DNA of 64,000 nt from UBA1447 sp002329225 (GCA_050946835.1 JBMNVN010000005.1:62001-126000); one strand, 5' to 3'. Positions 16,845 to 25,721 are shown, counted from the first letter of the stretch. Notes: generated by a model not told the origin, from the sequence alone. Numbers and translations are program-made.

Positions 16845-16864
16845 CTGCGCCGGTGCATTTTTGT
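16760..16864 (+). repeat. Direct repeat: phosphatase 3' end (intact copy)
   Basis: These 105 bases match 17933-18037 without gaps at about 82 percent (19 differences counted by eye). The two copies bracket the URO-D-like gene and its promoter. Confidence 0.85.
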
Positions 16865-16870
16865 GTGGAC

Positions 16871-16900
16871 TTGAACAGGAAAAATACTTTGAAATATAAT
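16871..16900 (+). promoter_or_regulatory. Promoter of the URO-D-like gene
   Basis: TTGAAC (16871-16876), 18-base spacer, TATAAT (16895-16900). It begins 6 bases after the duplicated phosphatase end, so the bracketed segment carries its own promoter. Confidence 0.75.
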
Positions 16901-16952
16901 AAGACTATGCCGTGCGTATAAGAATGATTCAATATACAAAGGAGCAAAGGCA

Positions 16953-17921
16953 ATGACGCATAAAGAACGTGCATTTGCGGCACTCGATCGTCAGATTCCC
17001 GACAGAGTTCCGACTTTTGAACTTGAGTTTCAGCTTTCGGAAGAAATGTTCGGTTTGCCGCTTGTTCCTGAAGAACTGCGGCGTGAAAACATAGGCAAAC
17101 TCTCCGCAAAAGAAAAGGACGCAAAACTTTTTGAAACGGCGCAGACCGCGGCATATATTTACGGAGAACTGGATTATTCCATTATACCTTTAAAAGTATC
17201 CGCTACCGGAACTAATTGGGAGGGTAATCTTCCTGCGGAATACTTTACATATATCAAGTACCTTCAAGAACTTACAAACAACAATGTTGCATTGGGAGGC
17301 TACGGAGACGGCACATTTGCCATACCTGACGGTGACAAAATGTACGAATTTGCCTACCGTACCGTTGATGATCCGGACGGACTTCATGCCGAAGCAAAGG
17401 TAATGGCGGATTCCGCTATTGAAAGAAACAAAAGACTTGCCGCCGCAGGCGTTGAAGTAATTTTTCTTTGCGCTGACTATTGCTATAATTCCGGCCCGTT
17501 TCTTTCTCCCGCAATGTTCTCGGAGTTTATTCAGCCCTATCTTTATCGCATAATAGATGAGGGCAGAAAAAACGGTCAATATATGATAAAACACACCGAC
17601 GGAAACATAATGCCGATTATCGATCAACTTGTCGATTGTAAGCCTCACGCACTTCATTCGCTTGACCCGATGGCGGGGGTTGATATAAAAGAGGTTAAAG
17701 AAAAATACGGCGACAAAGTTGCTCTTTGCGGCAATGTTCACTGCGCCGCTCTGCAAACGGGAACGGATGAGGAAGTAATTCAGAGTGCGGAATACTGTTT
17801 AACCTACGGCAAGCCGAACGGCGGTTATTTATTTTGCACAAGTAATGTTCCGTTTAAGGGTATGCCTCCCGAAAGATACAGACTTATTCTTGATGTTTGG
17901 AAGCGTATGCGTGATTATTAA
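16953..17921 (+). CDS. Uroporphyrinogen decarboxylase-family (MtaA/MtbA-like) protein
   Basis: A 322-residue TIM-barrel protein of the URO-D superfamily, with HTDGNIMPIIDQLVD, HSLDPMAGVDI and KVALCGNVHC typical of the branch that acts on corrinoid methyl transfer rather than haem. The N-terminal arginine-rich substrate loop of true HemE is absent. No corrinoid protein or partner methyltransferase lies nearby, so the role is open. An AAAGGAG site precedes the ATG. The gene plus promoter is bracketed by a duplication of the upstream gene's 3' end, which points to insertion as a unit. Confidence 0.8.
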   Translation: MTHKERAFAALDRQIPDRVPTFELEFQLSEEMFGLPLVPEELRRENIGKLSAKEKDAKLFETAQTAAYIYGELDYSIIPLKVSATGTNWEGNLPAEYFTYIKYLQELTNNNVALGGYGDGTFAIPDGDKMYEFAYRTVDDPDGLHAEAKVMADSAIERNKRLAAAGVEVIFLCADYCYNSGPFLSPAMFSEFIQPYLYRIIDEGRKNGQYMIKHTDGNIMPIIDQLVDCKPHALHSLDPMAGVDIKEVKEKYGDKVALCGNVHCAALQTGTDEEVIQSAEYCLTYGKPNGGYLFCTSNVPFKGMPPERYRLILDVWKRMRDY

Positions 17922-17932
17922 AAACAAAGGCT

Positions 17933-18037
17933 AAAGTACGGCGGAGCCGCCGGATAATTTGCACATTTCGGCTCAATGCCGGAAGAAATTGAGAGGGCTG
18001 CCCTTATACTTCTGTGACCGCACAGATGCATTTTTGT
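17933..18037 (+). repeat. Direct repeat: displaced, decayed phosphatase 3' end
   Basis: An orphan copy of 16760-16864, still containing the old stop codon and a preserved 24-base exact block (GAAGAAATTGAGAGGGCTGC core). It is not attached to any coding region. Confidence 0.85.
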
Positions 18038-18048
18038 AAAAAAACCGG

Positions 18049-18077
18049 TTGATTTTTTGAGTTCTCTGTGCTAACAT
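18049..18077 (+). promoter_or_regulatory. Promoter of tRNA-Arg
   Basis: TTGATT (18049-18054), 17-base spacer, TAACAT (18072-18077), 20 bases before the tRNA. Confidence 0.6.
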
Positions 18078-18097
18078 ACAACGGCACAATTGAATAA

Positions 18098-18174
18098 GCG
18101 CTTGTAGCTCAGTTGGATAGAGTGCCTGGCTACGAACCAGTAGGTCGGGGGTTCGAATCCCTCCAAGCGCTCCA
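18098..18174 (+). tRNA. tRNA-Arg (anticodon ACG)
   Basis: Cloverleaf with acceptor GCGCTTG/CAAGCGC, D-stem GCTC/GAGT, anticodon stem CCTGG/CCAGT (the outer pair is a C-T mismatch), loop CTACGAA, T-arm GGTTCGAAT and encoded CCA. Its 3' end is repeated, in both orientations, in the next 250 bases. Confidence 0.93.
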
Positions 18175-18413
18175 AAACAACCGTCCGCAAGGGCGGTTGT
18201 TTGCTTGGAGGGATTCGAACCCTGGGAGGGTTTGTGCCGTAAAGAAAAGGCGCCGGGGGCGCGTTTTCAGGCACAAGGTCTGAGGGGCTTTGCCCCGAGG
18301 ACGCAGTACGCAAGGCGCAAAGCGCCGCCGCGGACGGTCTTCCCTCCAAGCGCGCCAAAACAGCCACCCGTAAGGGTGGTTGTTTGCTTGGAGGGATTCG
18401 AACTCTGGGAGGG
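18149..18413. repeat. Palindromic array built from the tRNA-Arg 3' end
   Basis: The tRNA 3' part (18149-18168) and a perfect 20-bp inverted copy (18203-18222) enclose a terminator-like hairpin (18177-18202). A second unit repeats the plan 183 bp later: CCCTCCAAGC (18342-18351), hairpin AAACAGCCACCC/GGGTGGTTGTTT, then GCTTGGAGGG (18386-18395) and ATTCGAAC. Between them lies a GC-rich stretch with hairpins at 18284-18296 and 18314-18326. The first hairpin can end tRNA transcription. The stretch to 18461 holds no credible gene. Confidence 0.85.
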
Positions 18414-18461
18414 TTTTCACTCTAACTGCCTCAAATCGCAATATAGTTATTGATAAAAAAT

Positions 18462-18496
18462 GAGTAGGAACTGAAGTCAGCTCCTACTCGTTTTTT
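18462..18496. terminator. Terminator after the lipoprotein gene
   Basis: Stem GAGTAGGA/TCCTACTC (18462-18469, 18482-18489), flanked by six A on the left and six T on the right, so usable on both strands. It directly follows the minus-strand lipoprotein gene. Confidence 0.8.
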
Positions 18497-18517
18497 AAGA
18501 TGGTGTGACGGTAGATG

Positions 18518-19426
18518 TCACTTTGTCAGTTCGTAGACGAACCTCTCTTTTAAACAGTCGGGCGTATTAAAGTAGTCATCGCCGTTAGAGGCTCTGAGAA
18601 CAAATTCAAACTTATCCAACTTCTCTATGTTGTTTTTTTCAAGATCATAAGAGCTTATGATAGACTTTGTATAGAGGCGGAGACCGGGTAAAACTTCCGC
18701 ACCCCATGAGGTGCCGATCATAAAATCGTTTACCGAAAGCTCATCCCATCTTAACCACAAATATTTTGAGGTTTTATTTTCTATGAACAGACGGACAACA
18801 TAGCCGTTATTCGGGTCGTACTCGACACTTTCTATTATGTATTTAAACTGTTCGTTGTCCACAATAACCCGCTCGCCTTCAACCGGCTTTCTGTCCTTAA
18901 ACACAACTTTGCTTGCATCAAGTCCGGTAGGATAGATGGAAACTGTTTCTTCCATAATATCGTCGTAGTTGCCTTCCATCGCTTTTGCCGCTATCCTCAA
19001 AGTCATTTCATCTATGACATCGACATACGCAAGTTCAAGTTCTTGTTTCCCAATCGTCATGACTGAATTAGCTTTTTTCCCTGCATCAAGCTCCTGAGTC
19101 CAATATGCCGACGGGATGGCGTAACCGCATATTGCGGCGTTTTTCACATGAAGGTTCAACTTTTTAGCGGATTTGTTTTCACATAAAAAATTGATTTCCA
19201 AATTGCCCGAGGTGTTGATTTTAAGGCTTGAAACGGTCAATTTAATAAGTTCGTTGTCGATAATTACCTTGTCTTTAAGCTGAAATTCCACGACATTTAC
19301 AACCGGTTTGGTGGATGTTACTTCATTGTTCGTCCCGTCGTTGGAGGATTTTTCTTTATTGTTTCCACAGGCGGTGAGCGATAATATCAGAGCGGCGGTA
19401 ACTGCAATTATTAAGAATTTTTTCAT
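18518..19426 (-). CDS. Lipoprotein with two related domains, function unknown
   Basis: A 302-residue protein with signal peptide and lipobox LTAC (Cys at about 20), then a Ser/Asn-rich linker. Two similar beta-rich domains follow: one begins VIIDNELIKLTVSS (about 55) with FLCENKSAKKLNL, the other VIVDNEQFKYIIES (about 187) with LFIENKTSKYLWL, which suggests internal duplication. The layout resembles Firmicute surface lipoproteins with small Ig-like domains. No operon partner; it is probably anchored on the outer face of the membrane. Confidence 0.75.
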   Translation of the reverse strand: MKKFLIIAVTAALILSLTACGNNKEKSSNDGTNNEVTSTKPVVNVVEFQLKDKVIIDNELIKLTVSSLKINTSGNLEINFLCENKSAKKLNLHVKNAAICGYAIPSAYWTQELDAGKKANSVMTIGKQELELAYVDVIDEMTLRIAAKAMEGNYDDIMEETVSIYPTGLDASKVVFKDRKPVEGERVIVDNEQFKYIIESVEYDPNNGYVVRLFIENKTSKYLWLRWDELSVNDFMIGTSWGAEVLPGLRLYTKSIISSYDLEKNNIEKLDKFEFVLRASNGDDYFNTPDCLKERFVYELTK

Positions 19427-19963
19427 AACTCCTCACTTGAATTAAGTGAAATGCTCCTTTCGGTTTTCATTTTTTACAGTGAAATACATTCCGGACAATT
19501 CCTATATGCGGTATATTTTTTGACGATTTCGCCTCCCCCGATTTATGCAGAACAACACTGACCGAACCGCACCGAATCTTTTAACAAGGACAGAATTTGT
19601 ATGATGAACCGCAGCTTTTTCAGGGTGCATACGGCCTGATTCAAAGACTGATATGCAACCCGAAATCATTATAATATCGTACCCTTTTGGTTGTCAATCG
19701 GCATTGTTTGTTGCGGTGTGATTTTTTTTGTGTCGGCACTAATCGGAGAATTATATGACGACCTCCGAACCTCAGCCGGAAGCGGAGGGGACGCTTGGAG
19801 AGCAATGTTGTCCGGTATGATTTAAAATGTAGGGGGCGATGCCGGCATCGCCCCGCTTTATGCGGGTAAATACATATAAACAAGCTCTTGTAAAGAGGGA
19901 AATAAGATGATAATATGCGGGTAGGGATAAGGGTTTTGGTTGAATTAAGGGAGGTTTATTATT
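19427..19963. other. 537-bp intergenic region with no credible gene
   Basis: It separates the divergent lipoprotein and beta-helix genes. The only clear structure is the palindrome at 19833-19854; an ATTATAATATCG stretch at 19670-19680 could supply a -10 box on either strand, but no matching -35 was convincing. Confidence 0.6.
19833..19854. repeat. Perfect 22-bp palindrome
   Basis: GGGGCGATGCC followed by its exact reverse complement, preceded by TGTAG. It has the look of the short GC-rich palindromes dispersed in many clostridial genomes; there is no T-tract, so it is not a standard terminator. Confidence 0.75.
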
Positions 19964-22210
19964 ATGACTGCTCAGCTGCTGCGCATAATCAAGGTTCTGC
20001 TCTCAATAATACTTACTGCGATTATGGCCAACTCGGGTCTTTGCCTGACTGACCTTATAAGGAATCCGGGAGCGCCGGCGCCTTCAAATTTGAGCATACC
20101 GGAGGAGAAAGTTATGGAACAGATTGCCGGGGATATCTATGTTTCTACAAACGGCAATGATGAAAACGACGGCAGTTTTGAAAGACCTCTTGCCACAATA
20201 GAGGGAGCAAGAGATAAAATACGCCGCATTAAAACGGAGACGGGTCTGCCTGCCGGCGGGCTTACCGTTTGCGTAATGGCCGGAGAGTATAATGTAAACT
20301 CTTTGGTTTTTGAGGATGCGGACAGCGGTGAAGAGGGTAAACCCGTAGTTTACCGGGCCTACGGCGACGGGGAGGTTATTCTTAACGGAGGTCTTACCCT
20401 TAATGCGGATGACTTTGAACCCGTGAAAGGCGAAGCAAGGGACAGATTAACTCTGAAAGTGCGCAAAAAGGTTATGCAAACAGATTTGACTGAATACGGC
20501 TTAACCGCTGCCGATTGGGGCAAACTTTATGCAACGGGCGCCTTTAACACTGCGAGAAAATACGACGGGGATGTTGTAGGTGCTGAAGCATGTGAGTTGT
20601 TTTTTAACGACAGCCGCATGACGCTTGCGAGATACCCGAACGGCGATACATATTTAAAAACGGGTGAAATTATTGATATCGGCGATTGCGGGGAATATCC
20701 TCCGCAAAACTACAACCCCGATTGGGGCAATATGCGCAACCCCCGGGGCGGAACTTTTAAAGTCGGAGAGAAAGTAAATAAAAAAATAAAAAATTGGGCA
20801 AGCATCGAGGATGTGTGGATATTCGGGTATTTTTATTGGGATTGGGCGGATGCCTCCATGCCGGTAAAATCCGTTGATACGGCGGCAGGCACCCTTACAA
20901 CCGGCCATGCCGCTCAATACGGATTTAAAGAGGGCGCTTTGTATTATTTTTACAATGTGTTTGAAGAACTTGATGCCCCCGGCGAGTGGTACCTTGACCG
21001 CAATACGGGTATTCTATACCTTTACCCTCCGGCGGAAATGACGGGTGCGGAAATAAGTCTTTCCGTTACCGAGCAAAGCATAATTAAAGTCAGCGGCGGC
21101 GAGTATCTGGGCTTTTACGGCTTCGGCATTAAGGGAAGCCGTGCTGACGCTGTGAGTATTGAGGGTAATTATTGCACTGTTAAAGACTGCGTTATATCAA
21201 ACTGCGCCGGCAGCGGTATTGTCATTAACGGCTGGGGGAACAGGGCGGAAAGAAATGAAATAATGCATATGGGTAAGGGCGGTATCAATCTTAATGGCGG
21301 CGAGCGCCAAAGCCTCAGCCCGGGCAACAATGTTGCCGACAATAACTATATTCATAATTACGGTGAAACCTACAAGACATATTATGCCGGAGTAAACCTC
21401 GGCGGTGTCGGCAATGTCTGCTCCCACAACGAAATAAGCGAAGCGCCTCACATGGCGGTCTATTACAGCGGCAATGACCATTTAATCGAGTATAACAACA
21501 TTTACAGTGTAGTTAAGCAGTCAAGCGATGCCGGAGCAATATATGCGGGCAGGGATATTACCGCTTATGGCAATATCATCCGTTACAACAGTATTTGCAA
21601 TATCGGTTCTGGCGAGTTTACTCCCAGCGGTATATACTTTGATGACGCAATTGCCGGGCAAACGGCTTTCGGGAATATTTTAATAAACATTCCCGGCAAC
21701 GCCTTTTTAATTGGAGGCGGACGGGATTTGAAGGTCGAAAACAACATCATCATTAACGCCCGTACACCCATCTGGTATGATGAACGTGCCCGGGAAGGAG
21801 TTGTGAGTCAGGGCTGGTTTAAGCACCATGTGGAAAATCTTGACTCCGGTATGTGGCGGGGGTTGCTGAATTCACCTTATCAAACTGACATCTGGAAAGC
21901 GAAATATCCTCAGTTGGCAAAAGTCAGCCATGACTTTAATGATACCGATAACCCCTATTTTGCAGTGAACCCCGCCTTCAGCGAGGTAAAAAACAATATT
22001 ATTGTTTCCAAAACACCTGTTGTCGGCATGATCTACCCCTCGGTTTACAGGTTCAGCACTGTAAAAAACAATCCTGCTTATTGCCTGACCTCCAACCCGG
22101 GTTTTGTAGACTTCCGAGGCGGAAATTATCTCTTAAAGGAGGACGCCCGGGTTCTGAAAAAAGTTGAAGCCTTTAACAATCTTCCATTTGAAAATATAGG
22201 AAGATATTGA
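19964..22210 (+). CDS. Secreted right-handed parallel beta-helix protein
   Basis: A 748-residue protein with an N-terminal signal segment (about 7-30). Residues from about 60 show the IYVSTNGNDENDGSFERP start typical of bacterial pectate-lyase-fold proteins, followed by short repeats with N-rich turns (GNRAERNEIMH, ENNIIINA, YNNIYSV) from about 370 to 620 that form the helix coils. A beta-strand insert occupies about 170-360. Such proteins are carbohydrate lyases, hydrolases or epimerases; the activity cannot be assigned. GGGAGG precedes the ATG. Confidence 0.8.
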   Translation: MTAQLLRIIKVLLSIILTAIMANSGLCLTDLIRNPGAPAPSNLSIPEEKVMEQIAGDIYVSTNGNDENDGSFERPLATIEGARDKIRRIKTETGLPAGGLTVCVMAGEYNVNSLVFEDADSGEEGKPVVYRAYGDGEVILNGGLTLNADDFEPVKGEARDRLTLKVRKKVMQTDLTEYGLTAADWGKLYATGAFNTARKYDGDVVGAEACELFFNDSRMTLARYPNGDTYLKTGEIIDIGDCGEYPPQNYNPDWGNMRNPRGGTFKVGEKVNKKIKNWASIEDVWIFGYFYWDWADASMPVKSVDTAAGTLTTGHAAQYGFKEGALYYFYNVFEELDAPGEWYLDRNTGILYLYPPAEMTGAEISLSVTEQSIIKVSGGEYLGFYGFGIKGSRADAVSIEGNYCTVKDCVISNCAGSGIVINGWGNRAERNEIMHMGKGGINLNGGERQSLSPGNNVADNNYIHNYGETYKTYYAGVNLGGVGNVCSHNEISEAPHMAVYYSGNDHLIEYNNIYSVVKQSSDAGAIYAGRDITAYGNIIRYNSICNIGSGEFTPSGIYFDDAIAGQTAFGNILINIPGNAFLIGGGRDLKVENNIIINARTPIWYDERAREGVVSQGWFKHHVENLDSGMWRGLLNSPYQTDIWKAKYPQLAKVSHDFNDTDNPYFAVNPAFSEVKNNIIVSKTPVVGMIYPSVYRFSTVKNNPAYCLTSNPGFVDFRGGNYLLKEDARVLKKVEAFNNLPFENIGRY

Positions 22211-22236
22211 TTTACTTAAATGTTGATAAAACGCCG

Positions 22237-22278
22237 GGCGGGGATTGCTTTAAAACAAGCTCTTCCCGCCGTATTCTT
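22237..22278 (+). terminator. Terminator after the beta-helix gene
   Basis: GGCGGGGA pairs with TTCCCGCC around an inner GCTT/AAGC, followed by GTATTCTTTT. The T-tract is imperfect. Confidence 0.55.
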
Positions 22279-22343
22279 TTCAGCATCAGGCGAAAGATTA
22301 TGATATAATAAACAAGTTAATTTGACTGCCGGAGGATTATGCA

Positions 22344-25061
22344 ATGAACACAAGCAGAATGAAGCGCAAACCGCTTTTGCTGGAAGATTTCAGTAATGTC
22401 CGAACCTCTGCAGAAGGTGCGGGACGCCGATGGGGAGCAAGGGGAGAAAAAACTTACGCGTCGGTTGAAATAGTAAACGCCGAGGATTATCCGGAAATCA
22501 GCCGCGGTAAAAAGCAAATGCTTAAGTTCAATTATGATTTTCGCTATGAAACCACGGAGGGGGGGAGCCGCCGGGCATATTTTAACACCTGGGCGGGGGA
22601 AAATTTGCACCCCACCAGTGAGAATATAAAAGACGATCCTTTTGCTCTGGTAATTCCGGAGGGGGAATACCCCACTCATTTGGCCATGTGGGTTTACGGT
22701 GACGGGAACGACGCCTGGTTTAACGGCATGCTTGTGGATGCCGAGGGACGGGATATAGAGGTTACCTGCGGGGACCAGGACTGGATAGGCTGGAAGTTTG
22801 TACTTATGGATATCCCTCCGAACCTGAGTCTGCCCTTTTATGTGGCCTACCCCGCCCGCCTGTTGACGGGCAACCAAACCATCCACGGATCGCTGTTTAT
22901 AGACGGCATCTTTGCCGTTTACGGCGGCATAGATTTTGACGTTTTGCCGCCGGTTATTACGGAACTTTCCTGCGAGCGGAATACCGGAAAATCGGGATTG
23001 CCGCTTTTGAGCGCGCTTATTTCCGACCCGGATGATAAAGAAAACAACTGTACCGCCTCCGGCGTTGCCCCGGAGCGTACGCAGATATTCATTGACGGTG
23101 TCCGCCATACGAAAAACCTCGGTTTTGCCGACTCGGGTAAAGATTTACGGATTGAATTTGTACCGGATTTTCCTCTCTGCGGGGGTTTTCACTGCTTGGA
23201 GATAAAGGCTTTTGATAAGACGGGAAATCGGGGAGATGTCCGAGAGTTTTTTGAAGCGGAAGGGGAACTGCCCCGCTGTGATTTGAATATCCCCGATACG
23301 GTAAACTTTGGCGGCGGGCTTGAGTGCCGCTTTGATTTTAAAGGCGCAAAAAAGAATACCCTTGTAACGGCGGAGTTTAAGGTTGACGAAAAACTGTTCC
23401 GCCCCGGCAAAAACTTTATTTCAACACCGGACGGCATTTCCGCTCAGGCGGAATTTGAAGAAGGGCTTGTACGCTTAAAAATCGACTCCGGAGAAAAAGA
23501 AGGGGATTATGAGGCGGCGGTTCTGACCCTTTCCGCTCTGGAGTTGCAAGACAAACCGCATGATACCCTGATTATGTGTGAGAAGGCTTGCCTTAAAGTT
23601 GACGGCACGGAGCGGGCCTTTTGTTTTAAAGATGCCGGGGTTTCGGTGCTGCCAGGCCTTGAGCTGAAAACGGAGCGCCTTTGTCCGGGGTTTGATACGA
23701 TTTTTACCGTGACCGACAGTAAGGGACAACCCGTTGCCGGAGCGAGGGTTTATGAGAGCCTGAGCGATACCCTGTATCCCGGAGAAACCGATAAAGACGG
23801 ACGCCTTATGGTTGACAGCGCCTGTGCCGGAGGGGTAGGGGAGAAAAAAGATTTTTATGCCGGGGCATCGGGAGAATACAGCCTTGTGACCCGCTATTTT
23901 GTAAGCAACGATTTGGGCAGTAACTTTGCCGAAAATCTGAATGTCACCTGCGGGGTAAATTGCAATGAGATGTATATTACCTGGCAGACGGGCGTTGCGG
24001 TTACAAACGGGGCGGTACGTTATGCCCTTAAGAGTCCCGAAAAAACGGAACTTGCCGATGACGACGAGTGCCGTCAAGCCGTATGGCATAATCATTTTTG
24101 CACCCTTAAAGGTGAGCCGGGAGAAATGAACGGCTTTAAGGTTCGCCTTGACGGATTGAAGGCGGGAGCCGACTACCTTTACCGGGTGCAGGTCGGAGAA
24201 ACTTGGGGTGAAACCCGGGAGTTCAACACTTTGCCCGATTCGGGGGAAATTGTTTTCGGCGTACTTGCGGATACCCACAATGTTTGCGGCGGAGCCATGA
24301 ACGCCGCACTGAAATTTGCACCAGACCTTTCATTTTTCGCTCACGCCGGGGACTTTGTTTCCGCCGGAGGAGTGTATGACGACTGGCAGACATATTTTGC
24401 CGACGGAACGGGTTTGCATGCACAAATCCCCGCCGTAACGGTTGCCGGAAATCATGATTTGAGCGACGGTACGGGAGCCTCTTACCTCATCACCCATGCC
24501 ACCCCCGCTAACGGCCCCGATGCGGCGCCCGAAGGGCTGAATTATTACACGGAACTAAATGATATTCTCTTTATTTCCCTCGGGGGAGGTTTTGAGGATG
24601 ACTCGGCAATGATGGCGTGGATAGATGATGTGCTGAAAAATTCTTCAATGAAGTGGAGAATTGTTTTGGTGCATGAAGGACCTTACACCTGCTATATCAA
24701 CTCCGCTTCGGAAGAGATTAAATGGGGCGACTATTTTAACACCGCCGGGATTGATATGCTCCTTTCCGGCCATGACCATACCTTCCATCGGGCAACCATA
24801 AAAGATCGTGAAACCGTCGATGCGGGTGAGGTTATCTCTTCCTCCCAAGGTGTAACATACATTCAATGCGCCACCTCCGGCGGCCCCTCCCGCCATGATT
24901 GGCCGCAGCACCGGCCCATTTGGAATGCCGTGTTCGACAGCCTGACCCCGAGTGTTTCAATATTTCGGGTTAAGGATGACCGCATTTTAGCAAACTCTAT
25001 CTGCCTTGCCGACAATGAGCAGGGCTACACCGAGTTTGACCGCTTTGAACTGAGAAAATAA
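22344..25061 (+). CDS. Multidomain metallophosphoesterase with purple-acid-phosphatase-like N-domain
   Basis: A 905-residue protein. From the C-terminus: a calcineurin-like domain with VLADTHN (about 640), HAGDF, VAGNHD, LVHEGP and SGHDHTFH supplying the metal ligands; before it an FnIII-like purple acid phosphatase N-domain (LNVTCGVNCNEMYITWQTG to about 630); a small carboxypeptidase-regulatory-like domain (about 450-500); Ig-like or cohesin-like beta domains (about 210-440); and an N-terminal jelly-roll-like region (about 1-200). It likely cleaves phosphate esters. Oddly, there is no signal peptide although these accessory domains are usual in exported proteins. GGAGG precedes the ATG by 8 bases, so the start is firm. 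Confidence 0.8.
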   Translation: MNTSRMKRKPLLLEDFSNVRTSAEGAGRRWGARGEKTYASVEIVNAEDYPEISRGKKQMLKFNYDFRYETTEGGSRRAYFNTWAGENLHPTSENIKDDPFALVIPEGEYPTHLAMWVYGDGNDAWFNGMLVDAEGRDIEVTCGDQDWIGWKFVLMDIPPNLSLPFYVAYPARLLTGNQTIHGSLFIDGIFAVYGGIDFDVLPPVITELSCERNTGKSGLPLLSALISDPDDKENNCTASGVAPERTQIFIDGVRHTKNLGFADSGKDLRIEFVPDFPLCGGFHCLEIKAFDKTGNRGDVREFFEAEGELPRCDLNIPDTVNFGGGLECRFDFKGAKKNTLVTAEFKVDEKLFRPGKNFISTPDGISAQAEFEEGLVRLKIDSGEKEGDYEAAVLTLSALELQDKPHDTLIMCEKACLKVDGTERAFCFKDAGVSVLPGLELKTERLCPGFDTIFTVTDSKGQPVAGARVYESLSDTLYPGETDKDGRLMVDSACAGGVGEKKDFYAGASGEYSLVTRYFVSNDLGSNFAENLNVTCGVNCNEMYITWQTGVAVTNGAVRYALKSPEKTELADDDECRQAVWHNHFCTLKGEPGEMNGFKVRLDGLKAGADYLYRVQVGETWGETREFNTLPDSGEIVFGVLADTHNVCGGAMNAALKFAPDLSFFAHAGDFVSAGGVYDDWQTYFADGTGLHAQIPAVTVAGNHDLSDGTGASYLITHATPANGPDAAPEGLNYYTELNDILFISLGGGFEDDSAMMAWIDDVLKNSSMKWRIVLVHEGPYTCYINSASEEIKWGDYFNTAGIDMLLSGHDHTFHRATIKDRETVDAGEVISSSQGVTYIQCATSGGPSRHDWPQHRPIWNAVFDSLTPSVSIFRVKDDRILANSICLADNEQGYTEFDRFELRK

Positions 25062-25091
25062 AAAATGCCGCCGCAAACATTACTGCGGCGG
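25060..25091. terminator. Terminator between convergent phosphoesterase and V-ATPase operon
   Basis: Stem CCGCCGCA/TGCGGCGG (25068-25075, 25084-25091) with an A-run on the left that becomes a T-tract for the minus-strand operon. Confidence 0.75.
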
Positions 25092-25109
25092 ACAATTAAG
25101 CGTGTGCTT

Positions 25110-25721
25110 CTAATAATCCTTATTCTTTTTAATAACTTTAAGCCGGGAGAAGTCCTCCCGGTCTTTTTCTTCCAGAGAGTCGGTTATGTATTTTACGGTA
25201 TCCTTGAAACGGGGGATAATTATATTTTCCAAAGCGTTGGTGCGCTTTTGCGTTTTTTTGATGGCGTCAGCCAGGCGTAAAATGCAGCTTTCCGTTTCGG
25301 CAAGCTTGGCTGTGAGTATTTTTGCCTCGTTAAAGCTGTCATAAGCTTCGTCTAAAAGGGAGTTGGTCAAATCCAGACCGTAGTACAAATCCCGTGCTTG
25401 GGGTTCAAGAACTACTGTGGGCAATTCTACCCCCATTACGGAACGGTAGTCCATGAAAAGACCGTTTTCTTCAGGCACCGATTTAGCCGAATAGTCGCAC
25501 TTGCCCAAAGTTATCTGAGCTATCTGCAAAGCGGAATAGGCTTTCGCATAAGTCTTATCAACATCGGTGCGGATGCTTTTGGCGTCCTCAATCTTTAACA
25601 TGAGTTCGCGCAACAGAATATTTCGCTTGCGATCCATGAGGTCATAGCCGAGCTTTGCAAGCGCCAAAGATCGTTGGGTATTTATCAGATTGTTTTTGGT
25701 TGGGAACACTCGGGATGCCAT
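25110..25721 (-). CDS. ntpD: V/A-type ATP synthase subunit D
   Basis: A 203-residue, strongly alpha-helical protein beginning MASRVFPTKNNLINTQRSLA, the family start, and ending with a long coiled coil. Subunit D is the central rotor stalk inside the A3B3 head. It is the last gene of the operon. Confidence 0.92.
   Translation of the reverse strand: MASRVFPTKNNLINTQRSLALAKLGYDLMDRKRNILLRELMLKIEDAKSIRTDVDKTYAKAYSALQIAQITLGKCDYSAKSVPEENGLFMDYRSVMGVELPTVVLEPQARDLYYGLDLTNSLLDEAYDSFNEAKILTAKLAETESCILRLADAIKKTQKRTNALENIIIPRFKDTVKYITDSLEEKDREDFSRLKVIKKNKDY

Noticed and set aside
18149..18222. tRNA-Arg 3' copies as attL/attR of an integrated element
   Set aside because: The copies are inverted rather than direct, lie within 300 bp, and enclose no integrase or cargo.
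18071..18441. Minus-strand reading frames over the tRNA-Arg region, including peptides like EGFEPPTYWFVARHS
   Set aside because: These are translations of the antisense tRNA and its copies, a familiar spurious-protein source, not genes.
22317..24278. Long minus-strand reading frames opposite the metallophosphoesterase
   Set aside because: The plus strand encodes clear metallophosphoesterase motifs over the same region; the minus-strand frames lack ribosome sites and domains.
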